A stretch of DNA of 64,000 bases, taken from the NCBI RefSeq assembly GCF_002007235.1, contig NZ_MUHW01000016.1:1-64000 (forward strand), in the 5' to 3' direction. Numbering within the stretch: position 1 is the stretch's first letter; every line of letters begins with the position of its first letter. Source of the DNA: Oribacterium sp. C9 (GTDB taxonomy: Bacteria; Bacillota; Clostridia; Lachnospirales; Lachnospiraceae). Positions 8,481 to 16,539 of the stretch are shown one piece after another. The position numbers and the translations under genes are program-made. The notes under the pieces are model-generated. The model was given only the letters and a program-made list of their open reading frames with translations. It had not been told where the DNA came from and did not search any database.

Positions 8481-8600
8481 TTGCTGTATGTGTCTTTTAG
8501 TTTTTGGTGATTTAATATTAACCCGGAATTACGGTGATGAACAGATGCAGTATTATGTCATCCCACGACCCCTATTGTTATTGATTATTCTATGTTTTCA

Positions 8601-8620
8601 ACATATAATCACATATAATC
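8601..8620. promoter_or_regulatory. Tandem 10-bp operator-like repeat in divergent promoter
   Basis: ACATATAATC is repeated exactly twice head to tail, 25 bases upstream of the WYL regulator and between it and the divergent RNA-repair operon. The one-turn period suggests a regulator binding site; it could also contain overlapping -10 elements. Confidence 0.45.
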
Positions 8621-8644
8621 GCAACCCCAAATCAGAGGTATCAT

Positions 8645-9631
8645 ATGACAGAAAAATTCAAAATATATCTTTCGGAAGACATCAAAACCAGACTCACAAA
8701 CGATGCAGAGCTTTTCGAATTCTTCAAAAAGGATGGCTCTGTGAATCTTAATGCCTTCCTGAAGATTCTGATAGTGAATTATTTTGACCAGTACAGAAAT
8801 GAAAAAGAAAAACTTTTAACCAGCATACGTCAGGATATTTCCGGGATTGTATCTATATCTGCCCATGATTCCGAAATACTTGCTGACAGGATTGTTAATA
8901 CTTATCTGAAGGATGATATTGAAAAAAATGAAAAAAGCACAGCCATCACTTTGACTGTAAGCGGAGAATCATATGAAATTATAGGCATCATTGAGAATAA
9001 TTTATTGAAGGACTCATCCCTCTCAGGGTATTTAAAAGATATGTTTGTTTCATACCTGTCTATACCCAGAAGCAACAGGGAGATTATCATTTTCAAAGAT
9101 ATTCAAAAAGCTATAGCTACTGCCATATCAGATAAAAAGATAATCACCTTTTCGACCACCTCATCCGAAAAAAGCACAACTTTTACAGTGGAACCTTATT
9201 TACTTGCTCCTTCCAAGGAAGAACAATGCAATTATCTGATATGTAACGATGCAAGAGCCCACATCCCAAGGACCTTCAGAATATCCAGGCTTAAAAGTAT
9301 ATTTATTACTTCTGCTGTTTTTCCTTTTGACGAGAATTTATACAGAGAATTACAGGACAAAGCACTCAGAAGTCCCCAGTCTGTTTCAAAAACTGTACAG
9401 GCTGTAGTGAAAATGAATTCCTTTGGAATCCGTAAGTTCAAAGTCGTCACAAAGAACCGTCCTGATATACTCAAAATAGAAGGTGATCTGTATTACTTTG
9501 ACTGGCCTGAGCTTCAGCTTGAAGAATACTTTAAACGTTTCGGACGGGATGCTATAGTTCTGGAACCGGAATCATTAAGAGAACGATTAAAAAAATACTA
9601 CAGCATGGCTTTAAGGGCATATAAGGACTGA
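8645..9631 (+). CDS. WYL-domain transcriptional regulator
   Basis: 328 residues. The N-terminal ~60 residues (FKIYLSEDIKTRLTNDAELF, LNAFLKILIVNYFD) look like a small helical DNA-binding or RHH-like module rather than a standard winged helix. The centre (about 150-225) is a WYL domain: KKIITFSTTSSEKSTTFTVE, PYLLAPSKEEQCNYLICND, RTFRISRLKSIFIT. A WCX-like extension ends the protein (VEPESLRERLKKYYSMALRAY). WYL proteins sense nucleic-acid-type ligands and control many defence and RNA-repair loci. Divergent placement from the structured leader and the Ro-rtcB operon implies it controls them. No standard ribosome site stands out; the upstream AGAGGT at 8634 is adequate. Confidence 0.82.
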   Translation: MTEKFKIYLSEDIKTRLTNDAELFEFFKKDGSVNLNAFLKILIVNYFDQYRNEKEKLLTSIRQDISGIVSISAHDSEILADRIVNTYLKDDIEKNEKSTAITLTVSGESYEIIGIIENNLLKDSSLSGYLKDMFVSYLSIPRSNREIIIFKDIQKAIATAISDKKIITFSTTSSEKSTTFTVEPYLLAPSKEEQCNYLICNDARAHIPRTFRISRLKSIFITSAVFPFDENLYRELQDKALRSPQSVSKTVQAVVKMNSFGIRKFKVVTKNRPDILKIEGDLYYFDWPELQLEEYFKRFGRDAIVLEPESLRERLKKYYSMALRAYKD

Positions 9632-9731
9632 TACGTCTCTTACGCTCACACTTTGATTCTTTGCAGACTTTTATTTAGAGGATGATCGATGACTACCGGA
9701 AATTAAATCTATAAAATGCTCCTATTAAAAA

Positions 9732-9760
9732 AAGCATCGTACCTCATTGATACGATGCTT
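9732..9760. terminator. Bidirectional terminator
   Basis: AAGCATCGTA (9732-9741) pairs perfectly with TACGATGCTT (9751-9760), with A-rich sequence on the left and a T-run on the right. It separates convergent genes ending at 9631 and 9780. Confidence 0.8.
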
Positions 9761-9779
9761 ATATGCATATTTTTTTTAT

Positions 9780-10319
9780 TCAAACATCATCTGAATTCAT
9801 TCTCATAGCTCCCCGGATCATGAAATACAAGCATGAAAACCACATGTTCTCATCGTCTGAATCGTCCAACATCCTCTCAAATACGGCATTAATGACCTGC
9901 TGAAATCCAGGAGCAGCTAAGAGCATAAGATATGCTCCTCCTACGCGAGTATAAGTAGTCAGCTCAGCAAAGAGCTTTTCTAGTTTCTCGGTTTTATAAT
10001 CATTGTACAACCCATTAATATTGCTGAGCTGCTGTAAAGCATCCTTAGCTCCTTCGGATTTGAAATTATTGAATTTAGTTTTGGTATATCCGTTAGCGTT
10101 TATGGCAATGAGCTCTTTAATTATTGCCACACAAGTCCTTACAATTCCCGTCATCTCATCGTCAGTGTATGCACACTTGAATTTTATGTCCTGGAGAGTA
10201 ACCTCATAACAGTGTCCTTTTTCCATTTCCTCTTCGATTGCAAAATCATCCTGCATTCGCTCTACAAGTGTATCTGTATAATCATCCTGCAATAGTTCAA
10301 AGTCTGCTATTTTAAGCAT
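9780..10319 (-). CDS. Unknown 179-residue protein
   Basis: I do not recognise this protein. It is acidic and helical, with VRTCVAIIKELIAINANGYTK in the middle and a hydrophobic C-terminal patch (VGGAYLMLLAAPGFQQVINAVF). No membrane segment is long enough to be certain and no signal peptide is present. A ribosome site (AAAGAAGGAAAACA) precedes the ATG. It begins a leftward gene group separate from 10437-10877 by 117 bases. Confidence 0.55.
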   Translation of the reverse strand: MLKIADFELLQDDYTDTLVERMQDDFAIEEEMEKGHCYEVTLQDIKFKCAYTDDEMTGIVRTCVAIIKELIAINANGYTKTKFNNFKSEGAKDALQQLSNINGLYNDYKTEKLEKLFAELTTYTRVGGAYLMLLAAPGFQQVINAVFERMLDDSDDENMWFSCLYFMIRGAMRMNSDDV

Positions 10320-10436
10320 TGTTTTCCTTCTTTCAAAGTCATTTGGTTCCCAAAATTACGTTTATAATCATTTTATTCTTAGAATTACATTGACCGTGTG
10401 AGTAAGATACACTGTACCATCAGCGGCTTTGAGATG

Positions 10437-10877
10437 TCATAAGTCTTTTATAAAATTCTCTTTGATCGCCCTTATCGCATATATGATATCCTGAGTATGC
10501 AACGAATCATAGGCCCAATATACACCTTCTATATCCATACTTTTCAGTCTACTCAACGCATCCGGATCATACAATTTCCAATACATGATCACATACCCCA
10601 TCCAATATGCCGTTTCAGCATCAAACGGTATATCATCATTATTGCTTTTGACTTTATCTGTGACCTGCTCCAATATCTTTCCTGCGATACAATGATAACC
10701 CTCAGTATAGATACAATGCTCGTTCTCAAAATTCCGGAAAATCTCCGTATCCATGATTTTTTCAAGATAATCACATATATCCAACTTGTAATCCTTATAG
10801 GCAGATTCTACAGACCCTGCAAATGCACGGACTATTGATAGTTCATATCTTGGCAAGTACCGCTTATCACTGATCAT
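10437..10877 (-). CDS. Unknown protein, possibly plasmid/TA-associated
   Basis: 146 residues. The C-terminal region AYWMGYVIMYWKLYDPDAL, followed by YDSLHTQDIIYAIRAIKENF, resembles a small family common in Clostridia (AYW-x-GY-x4-YW, then H-x-x-D), often beside DUF3990/DUF3791-type genes and suspected to take part in toxin-antitoxin loci. I cannot confirm the family. Its ATG overlaps the TGA of the small lipoprotein gene upstream (ATGA), so the two are translationally coupled. Confidence 0.55.
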   Translation of the reverse strand: MISDKRYLPRYELSIVRAFAGSVESAYKDYKLDICDYLEKIMDTEIFRNFENEHCIYTEGYHCIAGKILEQVTDKVKSNNDDIPFDAETAYWMGYVIMYWKLYDPDALSRLKSMDIEGVYWAYDSLHTQDIIYAIRAIKENFIKDL

Positions 10878-11011
10878 AATAATCCTACCTCGACCGTCCC
10901 TACACCATTGATATCAGCATATTTGTAAGCCCATGTTGTATCAACGATTGTTCTATTGCATCTTGTTAGGGTTAAAACTGAGAATGAAAAAAATATAAAT
11001 ATCTTTTTCAT
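10874..11011 (-). CDS. Small lipoprotein-like peptide (45 residues)
   Basis: A 45-codon gene: lysines, a hydrophobic stretch (IFIFFSFSVLTLT), then RCNRTIVDTTWAYKYADING. The NRxIVDTT-W/Y pattern after a lipobox-like cysteine resembles the N-terminal part of a small lipoprotein family widespread in Firmicutes, normally near 80 residues; here the C-terminal half is missing. The residue before the Cys is Arg rather than Gly/Ala, so lipidation is doubtful. The TGA overlaps the next ATG. It could be a decayed gene now acting as a leader peptide. Confidence 0.45.
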   Translation of the reverse strand: MKKIFIFFSFSVLTLTRCNRTIVDTTWAYKYADINGVGTVEVGLL

Positions 11012-11077
11012 TTTTACTGCTTTCTCGTTGGAATTTTAGATGCCTTAACGTATTACCAATAAGAATCATGTGCAAAA

Positions 11078-11515
11078 TCAACTGCCATCATTGTTTTCAG
11101 TGAGGTCTTCTTCATCTTCACTTAGTATTATATTTCCTGCTTTTAACAGTTCATCTCGGAACAATTCTAGTAAAGCGACTTTCTCATCGTTAGAATGCGA
11201 TATACACTCAATTGCTTCCATGCATATTTCTAACACATCACTTCGACTACAATTGTATCTTTGTACAAGTACTTTATCTGACACAGTAAGATACCAAGTA
11301 GATAGCATTTCAATCTTTGATATAATTATATGATACCCATCAGAATCTAAGCAACGGAAATCACAGACGAAACTTGATATCCTTGTTTTCGTAAGTGTAT
11401 TTGATATAGCTAATAAAATAGCTCTCTCGGATTGTGTTGATAGAAACCTATTTGTAATAAGTGTTGGCTTCTCTATTGCTGGTGGTATGATTTCTAATAT
11501 TCTGGGCCTTACCAT
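11078..11515 (-). CDS. Unknown 145-residue protein
   Basis: No family recognised. The N-terminal half contains alternating beta-type segments (ISSFVCDFRCLDSDGYHIIIS, STWYLTVSDKVLVQRYNC) and the C-terminal half is acidic and helical (ECISHSNDEKVALLELFRDEL, ending LSEDEEDLTENNDGS). No signal peptide or membrane span. The GAGGAGATTACATG leader gives a good ribosome site. Located just downstream of the decayed XRE gene on the same strand. Confidence 0.55.
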   Translation of the reverse strand: MVRPRILEIIPPAIEKPTLITNRFLSTQSERAILLAISNTLTKTRISSFVCDFRCLDSDGYHIIISKIEMLSTWYLTVSDKVLVQRYNCSRSDVLEICMEAIECISHSNDEKVALLELFRDELLKAGNIILSEDEEDLTENNDGS

Positions 11516-11535
11516 GTAATCTCCTCTTAGCTTAA

Positions 11536-11726
11536 TTATTGGTCAATGGTGATGTGATAATGCGGTGCAATTGCTATTAGGTTTGCGTAATCAGCCTCAG
11601 GATATTTATTTCATCCTTTGATATTGTACATCTCGGTACGCCTAAAGCATTATCTAATTGTTGTTGTGTTTCATTTATTGATTTCCGTATTTTTCTAAAA
11701 TTGGCGGCAAATCCGTTAACGACCAT
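11536..11726 (-). pseudogene. Frameshifted copy of the XRE regulator at 38.2 kb
   Basis: Reads MVVNGFAANFRKIRKSINET, QQQLDNALGV, then loses frame through a one-base deletion near the recognition helix (SKDEINIL in place of SKWENKYL); the remaining DNA still encodes DYANLIAIA in another frame. DNA similarity to 38207-38407 is high and extends ~60 bases upstream of the ATG, including the same AGGAGGGATCTC ribosome site. The two copies are in opposite orientation. It should be non-functional; a truncated HTH peptide could still be made. Confidence 0.85.
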
Positions 11727-11765
11727 GAGATCCCTCCTGTCGCATTAAACTGAGTATATCCTAAA

Positions 11766-11796
11766 TAACCACACTGTACCGTTCCATTTTGGAACA
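11766..11796. promoter_or_regulatory. Operator-like repeat before the XRE pseudogene
   Basis: GTTCC-ATTTT-GGAAC (11781-11795) is an inverted repeat upstream of the decayed XRE gene. The corresponding site at the intact copy is altered (CCAAAATTGAACGG). It is a plausible autoregulatory operator. Confidence 0.4.
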
Positions 11797-11944
11797 TAAA
11801 TACAATTATAGCTCAGAGCATATTTTTTCTTATTGTCTTGAGGATATGGTCTCTTGCCTTAATATCGTACTTCTATCCAGTCTGGGGCCTGATCGGATGA
11901 TAGACAGCCTTTGAGTCATTCAATTCGATTGACTGCCAGTATCT

Positions 11945-12379
11945 TTGATTGTGGTTTTGGTTTTGATTTTGCTTTTTCATTTTTCTTCTTGGTGTACATG
12001 TCATATGACTGCATTTGCTGCAGAACAGTCTTTTGAGAATCTTACGATTCAAAAGATCAATATGTATCGTGTCAGCTCCGGGATTAAACCTTTATCAGAA
12101 AATGAATCGCTGAAGGCTACATCAACGACCAGAGCAATGGAATGTGCTACTTTATTTTCTCATACAAGACCTGACGGATGTGTTTGGTACACTGCCGGAA
12201 ACGGTGACAGTTATGGAGAGACTTTGGCAAAGAACATAAAAGACAGCAATGAGCTTGTAGACCGATGGATGAAGAGTCCAACTCATAGAGCTGTCCTTAT
12301 GGATTACCGTTACAGCACTATTGCCATATCAGCGTATAGTTCAGAAAATGGATTCTATACAGCTGCAGAATTTGCATGA
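11945..12379 (+). CDS. CAP (SCP-like) domain protein, probably secreted
   Basis: 144 residues. A hydrophobic leader (VVLVLILLFHFSSW) is followed by TAFAAEQ, a plausible signal-peptidase site, then a bacterial CAP domain: NMYRVSSGIKPLSENESL, ATLFSHTRPDG with the SH-x-RPDG motif, YGETLAKNI, and WMKSPTHRAVLM. The conserved CAP-cavity histidines are in the HTRPDG and THR motifs. The role of such secreted proteins is not established. The only start codons are TTG (11945) or GTG (11951) with no clear ribosome site, so the true 5' end may have been lost. The C terminus is slightly short of the usual final strand. Confidence 0.75.
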   Translation: MIVVLVLILLFHFSSWCTCHMTAFAAEQSFENLTIQKINMYRVSSGIKPLSENESLKATSTTRAMECATLFSHTRPDGCVWYTAGNGDSYGETLAKNIKDSNELVDRWMKSPTHRAVLMDYRYSTIAISAYSSENGFYTAAEFA

Positions 12380-12406
12380 GATCTAATAAAAAAGAGAAGT
12401 AATAGC

Positions 12407-12716
12407 TTACTCCTTACATTTTTTAAATATACGTAAAAAATAATTATTGTCATTAATGCCACATTCTACTGCAATAGAAGCGACAGGAAGATTACTTTTT
12501 TTAAGTAATTGTTTTGATCGATCTATACGTACATCAATCGATTCTTTCCAAGAAAATAGTTGAGTCTGAACTAACAACTGATATGCTGCTTAATGCTGCA
12601 AAAGAATAATCAGATAACGATAAAAGCTCATCTTTAAAATAATTTGGAGATGGGTTTTTGTTAATTGTAGAGGCTATTTGTAATAAATGGTCCGCAGAAA
12701 AACTAATATTCTTCAT
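12407..12716 (-). pseudogene. AraC-family regulator remnant
   Basis: The minus strand encodes two fragments in different frames: MKNISFSADHLLQIAST onward (12716-12534), and RIDRSKQLLKKSNLPVASIA then VECGINDNNYFLRIFKK ending in TAA at 12407. The latter is the diagnostic second helix-turn-helix of AraC/XylS regulators. A frameshift lies between them and the ligand domain is absent. It may once have controlled the adjacent alanine symporter gene. Confidence 0.7.
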
Positions 12717-12884
12717 AGCGATATACTTGATATTATTTGAAAAAGTGTCACCGTACTCTTGAGAATTTAGTCATGTGACGTTTCAAAAATAGTAATATCA
12801 AGTAGTCTCAATAGATATATTAGTATAGCAAAATAATCTTGCACAATTTAGTTCGAACATGATACTATGACAGAAACAAAGATC

Positions 12885-12930
12885 GCAAAGGCGCACCTTA
12901 TTAGTTTTAGATAGGGCGCGCTTTTTTTAT
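12885..12930 (+). promoter_or_regulatory. Stem-loop with T-run before alsT
   Basis: AAAGGCGCACCTTATT and AGATAGGGCGCGCTTTTTTT can pair imperfectly, ending in a T-run 40 bases before alsT. It could terminate upstream transcription or act as an attenuator. No known riboswitch is recognised. Confidence 0.45.
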
Positions 12931-12971
12931 ATATAAATTACTAAAAAACAAAGTGTAAAGGGGAGGTCATT

Positions 12972-14492
12972 ATGCTACAAAAAATCGAAACCATCAATGG
13001 AATTGTTAATAGTTTCGTTTGGGGTCTTCCAATGCTTGTACTCTTAGTTGGAACCGGCATCCTTATGACATTGCTGACAAAGTGTTTCCAACTAACACAT
13101 TTTATGTATTGGATTAAAAATACTCTTGGGGGGATTTTTAGCAACAAAACAATAACAGAACATACAGACAAATCAGATCGTCAGATCAGTCAGTTCCAGA
13201 GTCTTTGTACTGCACTTGCAGCAACAATCGGTACCGGCAACATTGCTGGTGTAGCAGCAGCCCTTGCGACTGGTGGTCCAGGATCGATTTTTTGGATGTG
13301 GATTACAGCATTCTTTGGAATGATGACCAATTACTCAGAGAATGTACTTGGTATATTTTATCGTAGGAAAAATTCTTATGGTGAGTGGTCCGGTGGTGCC
13401 ATGTATTATCTCAGTGATGGCCTAGGAAGTAAAAAAGGATGTAAGTATATAGGTAAAACATTAGCTATAATGTTTGCAACGTTCTGCGTAATTGCATCCT
13501 TTGGCATAGGAAATATGAGCCAGATTAATTCTATTGCTGTAAATATGAATTCTGTTTTTGGTATCCCAATGATTGCTACAGGTATAGGATTAATGATAAT
13601 TGCAGGGCTTGTAATTGTTGGAGGTATAAAAAGAATCGCTGCGGTAACAGAAAAGCTTGTTCCATTTATGGCTATTGCTTATACGTTAGGATCAATACTT
13701 ATTGTGATTTTTAATTATACACAAGTAGCTCCTTCATTTGTTGCTATTTTTAAAGGAGCCTTTGCCCTTAAATCAGTAGGTGGTGGCATAGTTGGTTCTG
13801 GAGTACGTTCAGCTGTTACATGGGGAATGAAACGTGGCGTCTTTTCAAACGAAGCGGGACTTGGCTCGTCTGTAATGGTACATTCTGCATCTAATGTTAA
13901 AGAGCCTGCACAGCAGGGAATGTGGGGCATATTTGAGGTGTTTGCAGATACAATAGTAGTATGTACACTCACAGCTCTTGCAGTACTTACAAGTGGTGTT
14001 ATGGATTTAAATACCGGTGCCATGGTTTCTCAAGCTGAGAAAACAGCTCTTGTATCAGAGTCATTTTCAGTAGTATTTGGACCGGCTGGAGGTGCATTTA
14101 TAGCACTTGCAATTCTATTATTTGCTTTTTCAACAACATTAGGATGGAGTATATATGGTACAAAAGCATTCGAATATCTCTTTGGTACAAAAGCAACAAT
14201 CGGATATAAGATTCTTTTTGTATTGTTCATAGCAATTGGAGCAACAATGAATCTTGAACTTGCGTGGGATCTTTCTGACACGTTTAATGGTCTCATGGCT
14301 ATCCCTAATCTTATTGGTGTAATATCGTTAAGTGGAACAGTTTCTAAAATAACTAAAAATTATATAGATAGAAAAATAAATAGAAAAAATATAACTCCTA
14401 TGTATTCAGCATTCCCAATAATACAAAAGGAACAAGAGGAAAGCGTTGAATCTGAAAAGACTAAATCTGCTACTATAAGAGATGCAGTATAG
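12972..14492 (+). CDS. alsT: Sodium:alanine symporter (AGCS family)
   Basis: 506-residue integral membrane transporter of the alanine/glycine:cation symporter family, taking up D/L-alanine or glycine with Na+. Seen: FVWGLPMLVLLVGTGILMTL in the first helix, the family signature around LAATIGTGNIAGVAAALATG, GPGSIFWMWITAFFGM, TWGMKRGVFSNEAGLGSS, and about ten hydrophobic spans. The C-terminal tail is charged and hydrophilic (MYSAFPIIQKEQEESVESEK). Length is usual for the family (450-550). A strong GGGGAGG ribosome site lies before the ATG, and it ends in TAG. It is a single-gene unit; a hairpin-like GC-rich stretch at 12885-12927 upstream may be a terminator or attenuator. Confidence 0.95.
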   Translation: MLQKIETINGIVNSFVWGLPMLVLLVGTGILMTLLTKCFQLTHFMYWIKNTLGGIFSNKTITEHTDKSDRQISQFQSLCTALAATIGTGNIAGVAAALATGGPGSIFWMWITAFFGMMTNYSENVLGIFYRRKNSYGEWSGGAMYYLSDGLGSKKGCKYIGKTLAIMFATFCVIASFGIGNMSQINSIAVNMNSVFGIPMIATGIGLMIIAGLVIVGGIKRIAAVTEKLVPFMAIAYTLGSILIVIFNYTQVAPSFVAIFKGAFALKSVGGGIVGSGVRSAVTWGMKRGVFSNEAGLGSSVMVHSASNVKEPAQQGMWGIFEVFADTIVVCTLTALAVLTSGVMDLNTGAMVSQAEKTALVSESFSVVFGPAGGAFIALAILLFAFSTTLGWSIYGTKAFEYLFGTKATIGYKILFVLFIAIGATMNLELAWDLSDTFNGLMAIPNLIGVISLSGTVSKITKNYIDRKINRKNITPMYSAFPIIQKEQEESVESEKTKSATIRDAV

Positions 14493-14603
14493 TTTATGTT
14501 TTGTATACATATCTCATTAGTTTATATATGATATTGATTTCCTCCAAAAAAATTTTCATAAAAGCTATAAAAATTTGGTCACAATAACTTGGAGAATTTC
14601 GCT

Positions 14604-14656
14604 AAAAAAAGAGTATTAGCCAGCTGTAAAACAGCCGGTTACTTCTCTTTTTTTAT
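14604..14656 (+). terminator. Terminator after alsT
   Basis: AAAAAAGAG...TTAGCC-GCTGT pairs with ACAGC-CGGTTA...CTTCTCTTTTTTT, forming a long stem with A-run and T-run on its two sides. Bidirectional in appearance. Confidence 0.8.
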
Positions 14657-14851
14657 GTCATGGCACTTCAATAGTAAACCTATTTGATACTATATTCGAG
14701 CTTCCATGGATGATTTATATGAAGCAAAGTTGCCACAACAAGCATAAAAAACATGGAGAAATGTGAAAAAATGATAATCTTAAATCAACACGTATTGCGG
14801 AGGTGCTAGTGAATGATTTAATACACTGGCGAACCATTGTTCTTTTTCCGC

Positions 14852-14910
14852 AAAAAATGAGAGTGCCGAAACAGGGCGATTAATTCCCTATTTCGGCGCT
14901 CTCATTTTTT
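14852..14910. terminator. Strong bidirectional terminator
   Basis: A stem of over 20 bp with one mismatch (AAAAAATGAGAGTGCCGAAA against TTTCGGCGCTCTCATTTTTT), 9-base loop and T-runs at both ends. It closes the leftward mobilisation operon. Confidence 0.88.
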
Positions 14911-15060
14911 ATGATTATGAATCTTATTAACAGATACAATACATGGATAATCAGCTATATTATAACAAGGTTGCCCCTTATCCAAATAAGTCTGTCTGCA
15001 CACTATACAAGTGGCGCAAGACTTGTAAGAGCCATAGTCAGACTCTAAATATCCTATGCT
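14902..15060 (-). pseudogene. Cysteine-rich C-terminal remnant
   Basis: A 52-codon open frame without a start codon reads YGSYKSCATCIVCRQTYLDK then GQPCYNIADYPC and ends at TGA inside the terminator. The CxxCxxC spacing and regular composition look coding. It overlaps by a few bases the small membrane protein upstream, in another frame, so it is likely the tail of a longer gene that lost its start by frameshift. Confidence 0.35.
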
Positions 15061-15191
15061 TTATCATGATAAAACTTTATGCCTCTGCGTACTATCCAAT
15101 ACATCAAACTGTACCCCGATATCATCATGACGATAAATGTTAAAGCAGTAAGTATCACAGCAATAAGTATATTTATATACGGACATGACAT
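15054..15191 (-). CDS. Small membrane protein in mob operon
   Basis: 45 residues, starting at an ATG that directly follows the TAG of the upstream gene and lies in the same reading frame. A single membrane span is obvious (INILIAVILTALTFIVMMIS), followed by a basic tail (WIVRRGIKFYHDKA), so the C terminus is probably cytosolic. It may be a separate gene coupled by re-initiation, or the last part of the 183-residue protein if the TAG is read through. No homologue recognised. Confidence 0.45.
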   Translation of the reverse strand: MSCPYINILIAVILTALTFIVMMISGYSLMYWIVRRGIKFYHDKA

Positions 15192-15743
15192 CTAATATTT
15201 AAAGTGGTAAACAAAGTTACTGACTTTGTAAGCAATATCAAACGGTAACTTTGCAATCGTGATCACATAATATATTGCCTTAAGTAAATCCCTGGAAAAA
15301 CGGACGGAATTTATTCCGGTGAGTATCGTTACATATATGCTGTAAGTAAGAGCAGCTGCCGTTATGCCATAAATGGCCTTTATTTTAAGAAGGTACTCAT
15401 TCCGGCATGCAGTACTATTTTTCACAGTTAACTGTTTAGCTTTATGTTCAACAGCCTTGTCAATTTGACTCTTCATTTTTTGCGTATAAGTCCTGAGCTG
15501 CTCTGTTTCATTAATCTGCTTATCAAGTTCCTTTTCCTTTTTCTCATACTCATTTTTAACGGATGAGATCATCGTCGCTGTCTGCTCTCTCATACTGATT
15601 ATTAAGTTCCTGAGCTGCTCGTTCTCCATGGCCAGTTCGTGACTCTGCTTCAGAATAAGCTCTGTTTCGCTCATCCCGCTGTCTCTCGGCCTTTCGTTTC
15701 CGCTCTTCTCTGATTCTGAGTTCATTTTGTCTTTTAAATTCAT
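15192..15743 (-). CDS. Mobilisation-associated coiled-coil membrane protein
   Basis: 183 residues. A hydrophilic N terminus (KMNSESEKSGNERPRDSGMS) leads into a long coiled coil (LILKQSHELAMENEQLRNLI through YTQKMKSQIDKAVEHKAKQL) and then two hydrophobic stretches (YGITAAALTYSIYVTILTGI and LLKAIYYVITIAKLPF). It begins inside the 3' end of the relaxase gene in another frame, overlapping by about 190 bases, the same nested arrangement seen for accessory mob genes of ColE1-type plasmids (mbeB/mbeD). The role is probably to anchor or help the relaxase complex at the membrane. It ends in TAG and is followed in frame by a further membrane segment. Confidence 0.6.
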   Translation of the reverse strand: MNLKDKMNSESEKSGNERPRDSGMSETELILKQSHELAMENEQLRNLIISMREQTATMISSVKNEYEKKEKELDKQINETEQLRTYTQKMKSQIDKAVEHKAKQLTVKNSTACRNEYLLKIKAIYGITAAALTYSIYVTILTGINSVRFSRDLLKAIYYVITIAKLPFDIAYKVSNFVYHFKY

Positions 15744-16539
15744 TTAATAATACCTCTTTGGATAAATTAAGATAGAACGTTTTATTAAGGGTACTTTCCC
15801 TCACCTTGTGACCATCCTCATTTATAAAAGTTATATGCTTCTTCTGTTCAGTCCATATTGTTTGCCATCCTCGCTCGGCCATTAGGTCAATGAACTCATC
15901 TCTGCTTGATGATTTATCCTTAGTTTCGAGTACAGAAAGGCCACAGTCCAAAACAAAACTTTTCTTCTCTCCGTTCTTAAGAAGATTATACTTATCCTTG
16001 CTCCATACAATGGTTTCTCCTTCTTTAAAACCGGTACCGTCAAAATGTTTTCCTTTTTCTGCGACCGTTAGGCCATGTTCTTTACATAGTTTATTTGTAT
16101 AATCCTTTTGTGTCTGGAGGTCTTTTTTAGACTGATGGAGCTTATGCCCATCTAAAAAACTGACAGTATTAGAAACGATATGTAAATGTAGATGTTGTCG
16201 ATCCTGATGTACGGTGATCAGATTTTGATAGTTCTTAAAAAAATGGTCCACGAATTCCCGGCCAATGCTTAATACCTGTTCAGGAGTCACATTCTCATCC
16301 TTGTGGAAACTGATAACATTGTGTGCATACATCCTTCCTGATTCTTTATCCTATAATCTTTTTTCATCTAGAAAAGCATTATAGACACCATCCTATGTTA
16401 TCTTTTCTTCCGGATATGGCCCGGTAATATCTACGTAACCATCTCTGACCTTATCGTCATTAAGGACATATACGATCACATTTCTTAAAGCTTTTTTGGT
16501 TTTTGCCGATTTACTATTGACGACCTTATTGATTGCCAT
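15556..16539 (-). pseudogene. mobA: Relaxase (MobA/VirD2-like) with two in-frame TAG codons
   Basis: MOBP-type relaxase, which nicks oriT during plasmid transfer. From the ATG at 16539 the frame reads KALRNVIVYVLNDDKVRDGY, then TAG at codon 49 (16395-16393) and TAG at codon 63 (16353-16351), and continues uninterrupted as RMYAHNVISFHKDENVTPEQ with the three-histidine metal motif HQDRQHLHLHIVSN and a long charged C terminus. Both nonsense codons lie in otherwise conserved sequence. Initiation at 16332 would omit the usual catalytic tyrosine region, so the gene is probably inactive unless TAG is suppressed. The start overlaps mobC by 55 bases. Confidence 0.85.

Noticed and set aside
14943-15143. 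66-codon plus-strand frame
   Set aside because: Antisense to small membrane-protein and Cys-rich frames on the minus strand, no ribosome site.
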